A stretch of DNA of 64,000 nt from an uncultured Hyphomonadaceae bacterium (GTDB lineage: Bacteria; Pseudomonadota; Alphaproteobacteria; Caulobacterales; Maricaulaceae). The position numbers were made by a program, and so were the translations under genes. The DNA is taken from the NCBI GenBank assembly GCA_913058335.1, contig CAJXPX010000008.1, positions 62,001 to 126,000 on the forward strand, written 5' to 3'. Positions 21,525 to 30,706 of this stretch are shown here, in pieces (position 1 is the first letter of the stretch; each line of letters begins with the position of its first letter). The notes beneath the pieces are model-generated. The model saw only the letters and a program-made list of their open reading frames with translations. It did no database searches and was not told where the DNA came from.

Positions 21525-22451
21525 ATGGCCCGTAAACGCAAAGGCAATCCCGTTCATGGATGGGTGGTGCTGGATAAGCCTTATGGGCTGGGTAGCACGT
21601 CTGCCGTGGGGAAAGTGCGCTGGTTATTTCAGGCGCAAAAAGCGGGTCATGCCGGCACGCTTGATCCGCTGGCGACGGGTATTTTACCGATTGCGCTTGG
21701 CGAGGCGACGAAAACCGTTCCGTTTTTAATGGACGCCGCCAAATCCTATGAGTTTGAGCTGACATGGGGCGCCAATACCACCACCCAAGACGCCGAAGGC
21801 GAGATCACGGCGACCTCTAGCGTCCGCCCTGAAGAGTCTGAAATTCTCGCCGCTTTGCCCCAATTCATCGGACATATTACGCAAGTCCCGCCAAAGTTTT
21901 CCGCCATCAAAATTGACGGGAAACGGGCCTATGATCTGGCGCGGGCAGGCGAAGAGGTCGAGATCAAATCCCGTGAAATTCGGGTTGATGACTTCCGTCT
22001 GCTTCGCGCGGATGATGACAAAGCGAGTTTTGCCGTGGATTGCGGGAAAGGCACTTATATCCGGTCGCTAGCGCGCGATTTGGCCGCCGCGCTTGGGGCT
22101 TGCGGGCATGTCACGATTTTGCGCCGAACGCGTGTCGGGCCTTTCACATTGGACAAATCCACCAGGCTGGACGCTCTGGCAATAACGCTTGCCGAAATGG
22201 AGCAAACCTGCGATAGGGGCGCCGTGAGTGAGGCTTTGCTTCCCCTCTCGACCGCTCTGGACGACATCCCGGGACTGGCCGTTGAGGAACAGGACGCAAC
22301 AGACTTACGTCACGGTCGAGCCATCGACCTTCCTTCTTCTGACATTTCCCGGTCTTGTGATTGGGTTTTGGCAATGGAAGCGGGACGCGAAGTGGCTCTG
22401 TGCGAAGCGCGGGACGGAAAATTACTTCCGAAACGGGTTTTCAACTTATAG
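21525..22451 (+). CDS. truB: tRNA pseudouridine(55) synthase
   Basis: GWVVLDKPYGLGSTSAVGKVRWLFQAQKAGHAGTLDPLATGILPIALGEATK. Confidence 0.95.
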   Translation: MARKRKGNPVHGWVVLDKPYGLGSTSAVGKVRWLFQAQKAGHAGTLDPLATGILPIALGEATKTVPFLMDAAKSYEFELTWGANTTTQDAEGEITATSSVRPEESEILAALPQFIGHITQVPPKFSAIKIDGKRAYDLARAGEEVEIKSREIRVDDFRLLRADDDKASFAVDCGKGTYIRSLARDLAAALGACGHVTILRRTRVGPFTLDKSTRLDALAITLAEMEQTCDRGAVSEALLPLSTALDDIPGLAVEEQDATDLRHGRAIDLPSSDISRSCDWVLAMEAGREVALCEARDGKLLPKRVFNL

Positions 22452-22502
22452 TCCCGGTGCTTTTGCAGGGCCGGGGAATTGTAAATTAAAACGGAGAACA
22501 CG

Positions 22503-22772
22503 ATGTCGATTACCCCAGAGCGCAAAGCTGCGCTTATTACTGAATACGCCGTAAAACCCGGCGATACAGGCTCCCCCGAAGTTCAAGTCGCGATCCTTAC
22601 AGAACGCATTGTGAACCTTACAGAGCATTTTAAGACGAATAAAAAAGACAACCATTCCCGCCGCGGCCTTTTGGCTATGGTGGCATTGCGTCGTCGTCTT
22701 TTGTCTTATCTCGAGAAAAAAGATGCAGCGCGCTATAAAACGCTCATCGAAAAACTGGGTCTGCGCCGCTAG
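22503..22772 (+). CDS. rpsO: 30S ribosomal protein S15
   Basis: [51 protein letters not shown]. Confidence 0.97.
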   Translation: MSITPERKAALITEYAVKPGDTGSPEVQVAILTERIVNLTEHFKTNKKDNHSRRGLLAMVALRRRLLSYLEKKDAARYKTLIEKLGLRR

Positions 22773-22791
22773 GCCGCCCTCCTAAGACTTT

Positions 22792-22816
22792 AAAGGCTGC
22801 CCCACGGCAGCCTTTT
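22792..22816 (+). terminator. Rho-independent terminator between rpsO and pnp
   Basis: AAAGGCTGCC-CCAC-GGCAGCCTTTT. Confidence 0.75.
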
Positions 22817-22936
22817 CCGCATCATGGTGATGCAAAAAACGACGCAAAAGGCGTCAATCCGAAAGCGCAATAAGGCGCTGTAAAACGGGGCCAAAGCTGG
22901 CCTTGATATGTACGTAGAAGAAAGAAACTGTACGAT

Positions 22937-25138
22937 ATGTTTGATAAACACACTGTAGAAATAGATTGGGCCGGACGCCCACTCAAACTCGAAACCGGCG
23001 GTATGGCCCGCCAAGCCGAAGGCGCGGTTCTCGCCACTTACGGAGAAACGGTTGTCCTCGCCGCGGTTACAGCTGCCAAATCCGAAAAACCCGGTCAAAG
23101 CTTTTTCCCGCTGACCGTCAACTATATGGAAAAATTCTATGCCGCCGGTAAAGTGCCGGGCGGATATTTTAAACGCGAAGGTCGCCCGACCGAACGCGAA
23201 ACACTGATTGCGCGTCTGACAGACCGTCCTATTCGTCCGCTTTTCCCTAAGGGTTTCAAAAACGAAGTTCAGGTCGTCATCACGGTTTTGCAACACGATC
23301 TTGAAAACGAGCCTGACATTATCGGCATGATCGCAGCCTCTGCGGCTTTGGCTATTTCAGGCATCCCGTTCCAAGGTCCGATTGCCGCCTCCCGCGTGGG
23401 TCTGATTGACGGTGATTATGTTCTCAACCCAACTCTTGATGAAATGACTGAGTCAGAGCTCGATCTTGTTGTGGCCGGCACAAAAGACGCCGTCATGATG
23501 GTAGAATCCGAAGCCAAAGAATTGACCGAAGAGCAAATGCTTGGCGCGGTTATGTTTGCGCATGAATCCTGCGAAGACGTTATCGAAGCCATTGAGAAAT
23601 TGGCAAAGACAGCCGCAAAGCCGGCTTGGGATTATGTCCCTGCGGATATTTCTTCCGAAAAAGCCGCCGTCAAAAAGGTCGCTGAAAAAGGCATTAAAGC
23701 CGCTTACAAATTGACAGACAAAATGGAGCGTCAGGACGCTTTGCGCGAAACACGCGACGCCGCTTGGGCTTCTGTAGGTCAATCCGACGAAAATCCGGAC
23801 GGTATGGCACAGAACGTATTCTCTGATGCGTTTAAATCCATCGAATCCGCCACAGTTCGCGGCACCGTTATCAAAACGAAAAAACGTATTGATGGCCGTA
23901 AACTCGACGAAGTGCGTCCTATTGTTTCCGAAGCCGGCATTTTGCCTCGTACACATGGTTCTGCCCTGTTCACGCGCGGCGAAACACAAGCGCTCTGCGT
24001 TGCCACACTCGGCACATCAGATGACGAGCAATTTGTTGATCAACTCACCGGCACGATCAAAAACAAATTCCTTCTTCACTATAACTTCCCGCCATATTCT
24101 GTCGGCGAAGCCGGCCGTATGGGCGGAACAAGCCGCCGTGAACATGGTCATGGTAAGCTCGCTTGGCGCGCCCTTCAGGCTGTTTTGCCAACACCGGAAG
24201 ACTTCCCATACACAATGCGTCTCGTTTCAGAGATCATGGAATCTAACGGGTCTTCTTCTATGGCAACCGTTTGTGGGTGTTCTTTGGCACTGATGGATGC
24301 GGGCGTGCCGATTAAGCGCCCTGTTTCCGGTATCGCTATGGGCCTCATCAAAGATGACGCCGGTATTGCGGTTCTTTCCGATATTCTGGGCGACGAAGAT
24401 CACCTCGGCGATATGGACTTTAAAGTGGCCGGAACCTCCGAAGGGATCACCTCCCTCCAGATGGACATTAAAATCGCAGGTATTTCAGAAGAAATCATGA
24501 CCACAGCTCTGGAACAGGCCCATGCGGGTCGTCTCCACATTCTGGGCGAAATGAACAAAGCTCTGACAGAATCCCGCGAAGATGTCGGTGAATTTGCTCC
24601 GCGTATTGAAACGATGAAAATCCCGGTTGATAAAATCCGCGACGTCATCGGCTCCGGCGGTAAAGTCATCCGCGAAATCGTTGACACAACAGGCGCCCGC
24701 GTCTCTGTCGAAGATGACGGAACAATCAAAATCGCCTCCAACGATCAGAAGTCTATCGACGCCGCCAAAGAGTGGATTACAGGCCTGACCGCGGAACCGG
24801 AAGCTGGCAAGATCTACAAAGGGAAAGTTGTGAAAGTTGTCGATTTCGGCGCCTTCGTAAACTTCTTTGGCCCTAAAGACGGCCTCGTCCATGTGTCTCA
24901 GATTAAACCTGAGCGCGTGAACCACCCGTCTGATTTCCTGAAAGAAGGCCAGGAAGTGTATGTCAAACTCATGGGCTTTGATGACCGCGGTAAAGTGCGT
25001 CTCTCCATGAAATATGTCGATCAGGATTCAGGCGAAGAAATCGCACGTGATGAAAACGACAATTCCGACGATAATGACAGCAAGAGCGAAGACAAACCAA
25101 AACGCTCCCGCCGTCCACGTAAGAAAAAAGAAGACTAA
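22937..25138 (+). CDS. pnp: Polyribonucleotide nucleotidyltransferase (PNPase)
   Basis: Tandem RNase PH domains; KH motif [32 protein letters not shown]1 domain [27 protein letters not shown]. Confidence 0.97.
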   Translation: MFDKHTVEIDWAGRPLKLETGGMARQAEGAVLATYGETVVLAAVTAAKSEKPGQSFFPLTVNYMEKFYAAGKVPGGYFKREGRPTERETLIARLTDRPIRPLFPKGFKNEVQVVITVLQHDLENEPDIIGMIAASAALAISGIPFQGPIAASRVGLIDGDYVLNPTLDEMTESELDLVVAGTKDAVMMVESEAKELTEEQMLGAVMFAHESCEDVIEAIEKLAKTAAKPAWDYVPADISSEKAAVKKVAEKGIKAAYKLTDKMERQDALRETRDAAWASVGQSDENPDGMAQNVFSDAFKSIESATVRGTVIKTKKRIDGRKLDEVRPIVSEAGILPRTHGSALFTRGETQALCVATLGTSDDEQFVDQLTGTIKNKFLLHYNFPPYSVGEAGRMGGTSRREHGHGKLAWRALQAVLPTPEDFPYTMRLVSEIMESNGSSSMATVCGCSLALMDAGVPIKRPVSGIAMGLIKDDAGIAVLSDILGDEDHLGDMDFKVAGTSEGITSLQMDIKIAGISEEIMTTALEQAHAGRLHILGEMNKALTESREDVGEFAPRIETMKIPVDKIRDVIGSGGKVIREIVDTTGARVSVEDDGTIKIASNDQKSIDAAKEWITGLTAEPEAGKIYKGKVVKVVDFGAFVNFFGPKDGLVHVSQIKPERVNHPSDFLKEGQEVYVKLMGFDDRGKVRLSMKYVDQDSGEEIARDENDNSDDNDSKSEDKPKRSRRPRKKKED

Positions 25139-25205
25139 TCCTTCGGATTAATCTTTGAGACGAGTAGCGCCGATGCGGTAACGCATCGGTTATTGCGTCA
25201 AAGAA

Positions 25206-25235
25206 AAAAAGCCCGGCCAATTGGTCGGGCTTTTT
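25206..25235 (+). terminator. Rho-independent terminator after pnp
   Basis: AAAAAGCCCGGCCAATTGGTCGGGCTTTTT. Confidence 0.8.
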
Positions 25236-25252
25236 CAATGAAGCGCTATTAT

Positions 25253-25300
25253 CCCCTCTCCCAGAGGGAGAGGGTGCCCGAAGGGCGGGTGAGGGGTTGC
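25253..25300 (+). repeat. GAGGGG-type palindromic repeat, left copy
   Basis: CCCCTCTCCCAGAGGGAGAGGGTGCCCGAAGGGCGGGTGAGGGGTTGC. Contains a perfect CCCTCTCCC/GGGAGAGGG inverted repeat, a GCCC-GAA-GGGC hairpin, and outer CCCCTC...GAGGGG. Confidence 0.85.
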
Positions 25301-25323
25301 TATATTTCTGGAAATAGACAGGC

Positions 25324-25674
25324 TTAAGGCTTAGCATTTTCCAGGGTCTGCCAAATATGGTCGACAGTCGAATTTAGGTCATCATAGCAATCTTCATTCC
25401 CGACACGCAAAACTTGGTAGCCCATTTGATTGAGCATTGCCGTTCGTTCCGCGTCATAATCCTCTCGACTCTCATGGGTTGGCCCGTCTAATTCCACTAT
25501 TAATTTCTGCCTTTCGCAAAGAAAGTCGACGACGAATTTGTCTTTAGGAACTTGTCTGCGGAATTTATAACCTCCGCATCTACGACCTCTTAGCTCTTGC
25601 CATAATAGCTCTTCCGCCGAAGTTTGATTTCGGCGAAGCTGTCTCGCGAAGTTTGTTTTCTTTAGCTTTCGCAT
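25324..25674 (-). CDS. DUF559 domain protein (Vsr/REase-fold endonuclease-like)
   Basis: NFARQLRRNQTSAEELLWQELRGRRCGGYKFRRQVPKDKFVVDFLCERQKLIVELDGPTHESREDYDAERTAMLNQMGYQVLRVGNEDCYDD matches the DUF559 pattern. Confidence 0.9.
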   Translation of the reverse strand: MRKLKKTNFARQLRRNQTSAEELLWQELRGRRCGGYKFRRQVPKDKFVVDFLCERQKLIVELDGPTHESREDYDAERTAMLNQMGYQVLRVGNEDCYDDLNSTVDHIWQTLENAKP

Positions 25675-25706
25675 GAGGGCAGATTAGGGGCACACTGAGA
25701 GGTTTG

Positions 25707-25791
25707 GAACCCCTCATCCGACCTTCGGCCACCCTTTCACGTCGAATGATTATCAATCCTTCTTTGGTTCAAATCCCCTTGGGAGAAGGAA
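25707..25791 (-). repeat. GAGGGG-type palindromic repeat, right copy, inverted and interrupted
   Basis: Reverse complement reads CCTTCTCCCAAGGGGA...AGGGTGGCCGAAGGTCGGATGAGGGGTTCC. The AGGGTG...GGTTnC part matches the left copy with a few mismatches; about 35-45 nt intervene before the TCTCCC part. Confidence 0.65.
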
Positions 25792-25889
25792 AGTAACTCC
25801 ATCCGCGTTTATCGGTTTAAAAACCTCAACGCCTTCAACTCCTTATAAAAAATCCAAGAGAATGATCCCCACTTTGCGATTTGGGGGTA

Positions 25890-26170
25890 TGTTTAGGATG
25901 TTCTTTTGTTCATGGACAGGTAGACGTCACCTACCGGAGTAAGAGACAGCGGGATTGAGCAGCTTGTGTGACAGCAAGCCTGTGCCGGGTCACCGAAAGT
26001 GGGTTAGCCTGCCTACCGCGCCCAGAAGCTGCAAACGGCTTCGTACCGGCGTGACTGTGGGAGACGTGTAAGAGGCCGCTTCGGTTCCAACCGCTGCCGC
26101 AGAGCTTTGGCTTTTGCGAAACACATATTTTATTCGGTCTCCGGCAGAGGCCGAAGCTCTGCGGGCTGTC
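25890..26170 (+). ncRNA. Candidate structured non-coding RNA (family not recognised)
   Basis: No convincing ORF. Several potential helices: GGTAG/CTACC, GCTTG/CAAGC, GAAGC/GCTTC, CACcgaaaGTG. A 15-bp stem CCGCAGAGCTTTGGC (26097-26111)/GCCGAAGCTCTGCGG (26150-26164) pairs with one U-G on the + strand. Confidence 0.35.
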
Positions 26171-26344
26171 CACCTTCATTTGGAAGCCGTAAGACGCTCC
26201 GCACTGGATTGCGAGCAGGAGGAAAAGCGTGGCCAATGCACATTTCCGAAAATATAGCCACATCCTCACAAACGCCTGCATTGCAGAGCCCGCCTTCGGA
26301 TGTTTGCCCTTGCCTTTCGCCCGCCAACGCTTAAGTCGCGCCCC

Positions 26345-27928
26345 ATGTTAGCAATTAATGATTTAGATTACGCGGTTCAGGGCCGTCCGCTTTTTGTCAA
26401 AGCGACGGCGTTCATTGCGGCCGGGTGGAAAGTCGGTCTTATCGGGCGAAATGGGACGGGCAAATCGACCTTGCTCCGTCTTATCCGCGAAGAAATCGAA
26501 AACCCGACTGCCGATGCCGCGATTAAGCTGAATAAGAACGCCCGCCTTGGCTGGGTAGCCCAAGAAGTGGCCGCCACCGACGATACGATTATGGATGTGG
26601 TGCTCACCGCCGATCGGGAACGCGACGCGTTGATGAAAGCCAGCGAGACGGAAACCGACCCGGATAAACTCGGCGATATATTTGAACGGCTGACTCACAT
26701 GGATGCGTGGAACGCCGATACCCGCGCCGCCATCGTATTGACGGGTTTGGGATTTTCCCAAGAAGATTTTCACCGCGCGACCAAAGAGTTTTCCGGCGGC
26801 TGGCGCATGCGCGCCGCGATTGCCGGCGTCCTTGTTAGCGAACCGGATGTGCTTTTGCTTGATGAGCCGACTAACTATCTCGACCTTGAAGGGGCGGCGT
26901 GGCTCGAAGGCTATATTCAACGCTACCCTCATACCGTGATTATGGTCAGCCATGACCGGGAAATGCTTAACCGTTCTGTGACGCATACTTTGGCGCTGGA
27001 ACATCAACAGCTCATGCTCACCCCCGGCGGATATGATGACTGGATGACTTTGGCGGCGGCAAAGCGCGCGCAGCTGCAAGCGCAAAAGGCCAAGCAAGAC
27101 GCCGAACGCGCCCATTTGCAGGCCTTTGTTGACCGGTTCAAAGCCAAAGCGTCCAAAGCCCGCCAAGCTCAATCCCGCGTTAAAATGCTGGAAAAAATGC
27201 AAGACATCGCCATTCCGATTTCCGAACGCGCCGTGCCGTTTAATTTTCCCGAACCCAAAGGCAAACTTGCTCCGCCTATGCTTGAGTTGGAAAATGCGGA
27301 TTTAGGTTATGGCGAAGGCGCGAAGATTTTGTCAGGCGTGAACCTGCGCCTCGATCCGGATGACCGCGTGGCGATTGTGGGGGCCAATGGTCAGGGCAAA
27401 ACGACTTTAGTTAAATCCATTGCCCAGCGCCTCCCGCTGATGGAAGGCAAACGCAAAGCATCCGGCTCTTTGCAAATCGGCTATTTTTCCCAGGATCAAC
27501 TCGACGAGCTGACTGAAGGCGAAACCGTGCTTAATCACGTTACGCAAAAGCTCCCCAAAGGGACGCCGGAGCATAAAGCCCGCGGCGCCGCGGCGCAGAT
27601 GGGCTTTTCACATGAAAAGGTCGAAACAAATGTTGAAAAGCTCTCCGGCGGAGAGAAAGTGCGTTTGCTTCTCGGCCTTATGTCCATTGATAAGCCGCAT
27701 GTCCTCATCCTCGACGAGCCGACATCCCATTTGGATATCGATAGCCGCGAGGCGTTAATCTATGCGCTTAATGATTTTCCGGGCGCGGTCCTGCTGATTA
27801 CCCATGATGTGTATTTGGCCGAAGCCACGGCTGACAGATTATGGCTCGTCAATAACGGCAAGGCGAAACGCTATGACGGGGATCTGCGCGATTACAAAAA
27901 ATTGGTGATGGCCGCCGACCGGGCTTAA
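26345..27928 (+). CDS. ABC-F family ATP-binding protein (Uup-like)
   Basis: Two Walker A sites (GRNGTGKSTLLRLI, GANGQGKTTLVKSI) and two signature motifs (FSGGWRMRAAIA, LSGGEKVRLLLG); no TM region. ORF opens at 26300; the ATG at 26345 is preferred. Confidence 0.93.
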   Translation: MLAINDLDYAVQGRPLFVKATAFIAAGWKVGLIGRNGTGKSTLLRLIREEIENPTADAAIKLNKNARLGWVAQEVAATDDTIMDVVLTADRERDALMKASETETDPDKLGDIFERLTHMDAWNADTRAAIVLTGLGFSQEDFHRATKEFSGGWRMRAAIAGVLVSEPDVLLLDEPTNYLDLEGAAWLEGYIQRYPHTVIMVSHDREMLNRSVTHTLALEHQQLMLTPGGYDDWMTLAAAKRAQLQAQKAKQDAERAHLQAFVDRFKAKASKARQAQSRVKMLEKMQDIAIPISERAVPFNFPEPKGKLAPPMLELENADLGYGEGAKILSGVNLRLDPDDRVAIVGANGQGKTTLVKSIAQRLPLMEGKRKASGSLQIGYFSQDQLDELTEGETVLNHVTQKLPKGTPEHKARGAAAQMGFSHEKVETNVEKLSGGEKVRLLLGLMSIDKPHVLILDEPTSHLDIDSREALIYALNDFPGAVLLITHDVYLAEATADRLWLVNNGKAKRYDGDLRDYKKLVMAADRA

Positions 27929-27929
27929 T

Positions 27930-29258
27930 TTAGCTCGGGCCCATTACGGTTTTAGGCGCGGGATCAATAACAACGAATTTGCCGTTTCGAATTTCATAAA
28001 CCGCGAGCCCGCGTTGGGGTTTGCCGTCCGACTCAAACCGGATCAATCCGTCCGCGCCGTAAAATCCGTTCGGATCCTCAAGACGCTCCATGCGGCTCCG
28101 TGCATTTCCGTCTGCGACATAGGCGCCAATGGCCACAGAGTCATAGGCCAAGCTGGCAAGACGGGAATTATTTTCGCCATAAGCGCGATCATAGCTCCTC
28201 TCGAAATCGGCCTGCGCGTCAGGGTCCGGCCCGGCGAAGACGCCGCCATTCAGCGCCGGTTCGCGGACGGTAGAGCCGTTTTTCCAGAGACCGGTTCCAA
28301 GGAACTGAACCGTCATTGGGCTAATATTGTAATAGGGCAGTAAAGGCGCGAGACTGCGCAGAGCCGTCCCGCCCTCAGGAAGGATTATTGCCTGATAGCC
28401 TGCGGAGCGATATTGCGCCGCCATGCCCCGCGCGGGTTCTTGCATGACCGAAATGTCGTTGCCGCTATAGCTGGCAGAAGCCGTGACTTGGCCGCCATTT
28501 TCCTGAACGGCTTTGCGGTAGGCGTCATTGACGCGCCGCCCATATTCACTGGTCGGGCCGAGAAAGGCAAAACGGTCAACGCCTGTATCAGAGGCAAATT
28601 CGACAATACGTTCGACTTCTGCTTCAGGGGGGAAGGATAAAAGATATGTTCCATTTCCCGCTACCTCTTGATCCGTAGAAAAAGCAATAACGGGCGTCCC
28701 GCTCCGGCGCGCGACATTGCTGGACGCCGTCACAGAGCCGGACAGAATAGGGCCAAGAATGACGTCAGCGCCAGAATTAAGCGCCGCCTGCGCCGCCGAT
28801 TGAGCGCCTTGCGGCGTACCGCCCGTATCAAGAGCAATTAAAAGAACGTCAGCCCTATCCCGTTCAAACACGGCGAGTTCGGCGGCTTTCATCATCGACT
28901 TGGCCTCTTGGCGAAGCCGGGCAGAAGAGGCAGAAAAGGGGAGAAGAAGAGCCAACCGTTTCGTGTCTCTGCCTTCCATATGAGGCAAGGTCAGACCCTC
29001 CCTCCGCTCAACTTCTTCAAACTCGTCTTCATTTTCCTCAGGCATCTCCGTTTGCGGAGCGTCCGGTTCGAAGTCTGGTACCGGGTCTGGCTCTACCGGC
29101 CCTTGCTCAATGGGTCGCGGCGGATATTGCGGGGGATAAGGCGAAGACGTTGAGCAGGCCGTTGTCAGCAAAGCGAGAGCCGAGACAAGCAAAAGGTTCT
29201 TTGCCGACAGAAAGCCGCTCTGAATTCCATCATGGCCAAAACGCTTAAATTTCATCAT
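27930..29258 (-). CDS. Periplasmic-binding-fold lipoprotein, penicillin-binding protein activator (LpoA/LppC-like)
   Basis: Lipobox LALLTTACSTS; LALLLPFSASSARLRQEAKSMMKAAELAVF; GADVILGPILSGSVTASS; divergent from rsmI. Confidence 0.8.
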   Translation of the reverse strand: MMKFKRFGHDGIQSGFLSAKNLLLVSALALLTTACSTSSPYPPQYPPRPIEQGPVEPDPVPDFEPDAPQTEMPEENEDEFEEVERREGLTLPHMEGRDTKRLALLLPFSASSARLRQEAKSMMKAAELAVFERDRADVLLIALDTGGTPQGAQSAAQAALNSGADVILGPILSGSVTASSNVARRSGTPVIAFSTDQEVAGNGTYLLSFPPEAEVERIVEFASDTGVDRFAFLGPTSEYGRRVNDAYRKAVQENGGQVTASASYSGNDISVMQEPARGMAAQYRSAGYQAIILPEGGTALRSLAPLLPYYNISPMTVQFLGTGLWKNGSTVREPALNGGVFAGPDPDAQADFERSYDRAYGENNSRLASLAYDSVAIGAYVADGNARSRMERLEDPNGFYGADGLIRFESDGKPQRGLAVYEIRNGKFVVIDPAPKTVMGPS

Positions 29259-29296
29259 AACACTTAAACCTTAGTTCACTGCCCAGGAGGGCTCAC

Positions 29297-30193
29297 TTGT
29301 CCATACCCAAGAATAGCCCTGCGCCGCAACTGCTATCCGGGAAAAGCTCCAACTCGGACACAGCGCCTCCGCTTTCTCCCGGCCTGTATATCGTCTCGAC
29401 CCCTATCGGGAATCTTCGGGACATTACGCTTCGCGCGCTGGATGTGTTGCACGCCGCCCAACATATTCTGGCCGAAGACACACGACAAACCCGAAAACTT
29501 TGCGAGGTCTATTCTATTGCCACTCCTTTATCGGCCTATCATGACCATAATGCGGCAACGCGTGTGCCTGATTTGATTGAGCGCCTACAGGCCGGAGAAA
29601 GGATCGCGCTGGTTAGCGATGCCGGGACGCCGCTTGTGTCTGACCCCGGATTTCGTTTGGTCCGCGCGGCAGTGGAAGCCGAAATAGATGTCTGGCCCAT
29701 TCCGGGCGCGTCTGCTCTCTTGGCCGGTCTTGTAAAATCGGGGCTCCCCTCGGACGCTTTTCATTTTGCCGGGTTTTTACCTCCAAAATCGGCGGCGAGA
29801 CAATCCGCGCTTTCAAAACTCTCAACGGTACAGGCCACCCTCGTCTTTTTTGAAACAGGGCCACGCATAGGCAAGGTTTTGGCGGATGCCGCGAAAGTTT
29901 TGGGCAATCGCCGCTGTGTTTTGACGCGTGAGCTGACCAAACGATATGAGGAAGCCCGCCACGGGACAGCCATGGAGCTTTTGACCAGCGTAAACGAGAC
30001 GCCGCCTAAGGGGGAGTTGGTTTTGTTAATCGCGCCGCCTACGGCCGATGCCCTCTGGTCAGAAGAACAGGTTCGCAGCGCTTTGGACGAGCAAATAGCC
30101 GATGTCGGTGTCAAACGCGCGAGCACGGCCATTGCGGAGTTAAGCGGATGGCAAAAGCGAGAGGTTTACGCCTTGGCCCTAAGTCTGAAATAA
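29297..30193 (+). CDS. rsmI: 16S rRNA (cytidine(1402)-2'-O)-methyltransferase
   Basis: GLYIVSTPIGNLRDITLRALDVLHAAQHILAEDTRQTRKL, LVSDAGTPLVSDPGFRLVRA. TTG start preceded by AGGAGG. Confidence 0.93.
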   Translation: MSIPKNSPAPQLLSGKSSNSDTAPPLSPGLYIVSTPIGNLRDITLRALDVLHAAQHILAEDTRQTRKLCEVYSIATPLSAYHDHNAATRVPDLIERLQAGERIALVSDAGTPLVSDPGFRLVRAAVEAEIDVWPIPGASALLAGLVKSGLPSDAFHFAGFLPPKSAARQSALSKLSTVQATLVFFETGPRIGKVLADAAKVLGNRRCVLTRELTKRYEEARHGTAMELLTSVNETPPKGELVLLIAPPTADALWSEEQVRSALDEQIADVGVKRASTAIAELSGWQKREVYALALSLK

Positions 30194-30200
30194 GTCCGGA

Positions 30201-30578
30201 ATGCAAAATAGGCGCAAGAATGAAAGAGAAGGGCGCAAAGCGGAAGCGCGTGTCGCCGCCTATATCCGGCTTCGAGGATATAAAATTTTAGCGGAGCGAT
30301 TTAAGACGCCTTACGGGGAAGTCGATCTCATCGCCCAGAAAGGCAAAACTCTTGCTTTTGTTGAGGTCAAACAAAGAGCAAGTCAAAGAGCCATAGACGA
30401 GTCCATGAATTGGCGAAGCGAACAGCGAATTATTGATTCGGCTGAAATTTGGATAGAGAAAAATTTTGCCCAATTACCGCGGAATTTTGAAATACGGTTT
30501 GATTTCGCGTCTATTATTGGGCCCGTCTCGCCTTTGTGTTATGTGACTTATCTTAAGGGCGCATTTAGACCAGATTAA
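30201..30578 (+). CDS. YraN family protein (UPF0102)
   Basis: GYKILAERFKTPYGEVDLIAQKGKTLAFVEVKQR; directly follows rsmI. Confidence 0.88.
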   Translation: MQNRRKNEREGRKAEARVAAYIRLRGYKILAERFKTPYGEVDLIAQKGKTLAFVEVKQRASQRAIDESMNWRSEQRIIDSAEIWIEKNFAQLPRNFEIRFDFASIIGPVSPLCYVTYLKGAFRPD

Positions 30579-30637
30579 TAAATGTATTTGAAATCAAGAC
30601 CTTGCCAAAGACTCACGGTGAAACACTTTCGCAACCA

Positions 30638-30649
30638 TTGAACTTTCAA
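30638..30649. promoter_or_regulatory. Candidate operator TTGAACTTTCAA upstream of the tandem-MarR gene
   Basis: Near-palindrome with the same TTGAANTTTCAA pattern as two copies downstream of the gene. Confidence 0.45.
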
Positions 30650-30706
30650 TAATTTTAAATTTAACATTAATAACCGTGGGGGCGGTTTTAAAGGATATGA
30701 TCTATT

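Noticed and set aside
26034-26054. GCTGCAAACGGCTTCGTACCGGCGTGA read as a short tmRNA-like tag (AANGFVPA-stop)
   Set aside because: It lacks the usual AVAA/ALAA ending, and no tRNA-like acceptor domain was found nearby.
25931-26281. 116 aa minus-strand ORF in the pnp/ABC-F intergenic region
   Set aside because: Low-quality composition and no family. It coincides with the helix-rich region and is better explained as a non-coding structured segment.
26363-27202. 279 aa antisense ORF over the ABC-F gene
   Set aside because: The opposite strand carries clear ABC-F motifs, and the antisense product has no recognisable features.
30615-30630. GTGAAACA resembling half a parS site
   Set aside because: Only a half-site; the full TGTTTCACGTGAAACA palindrome is absent.
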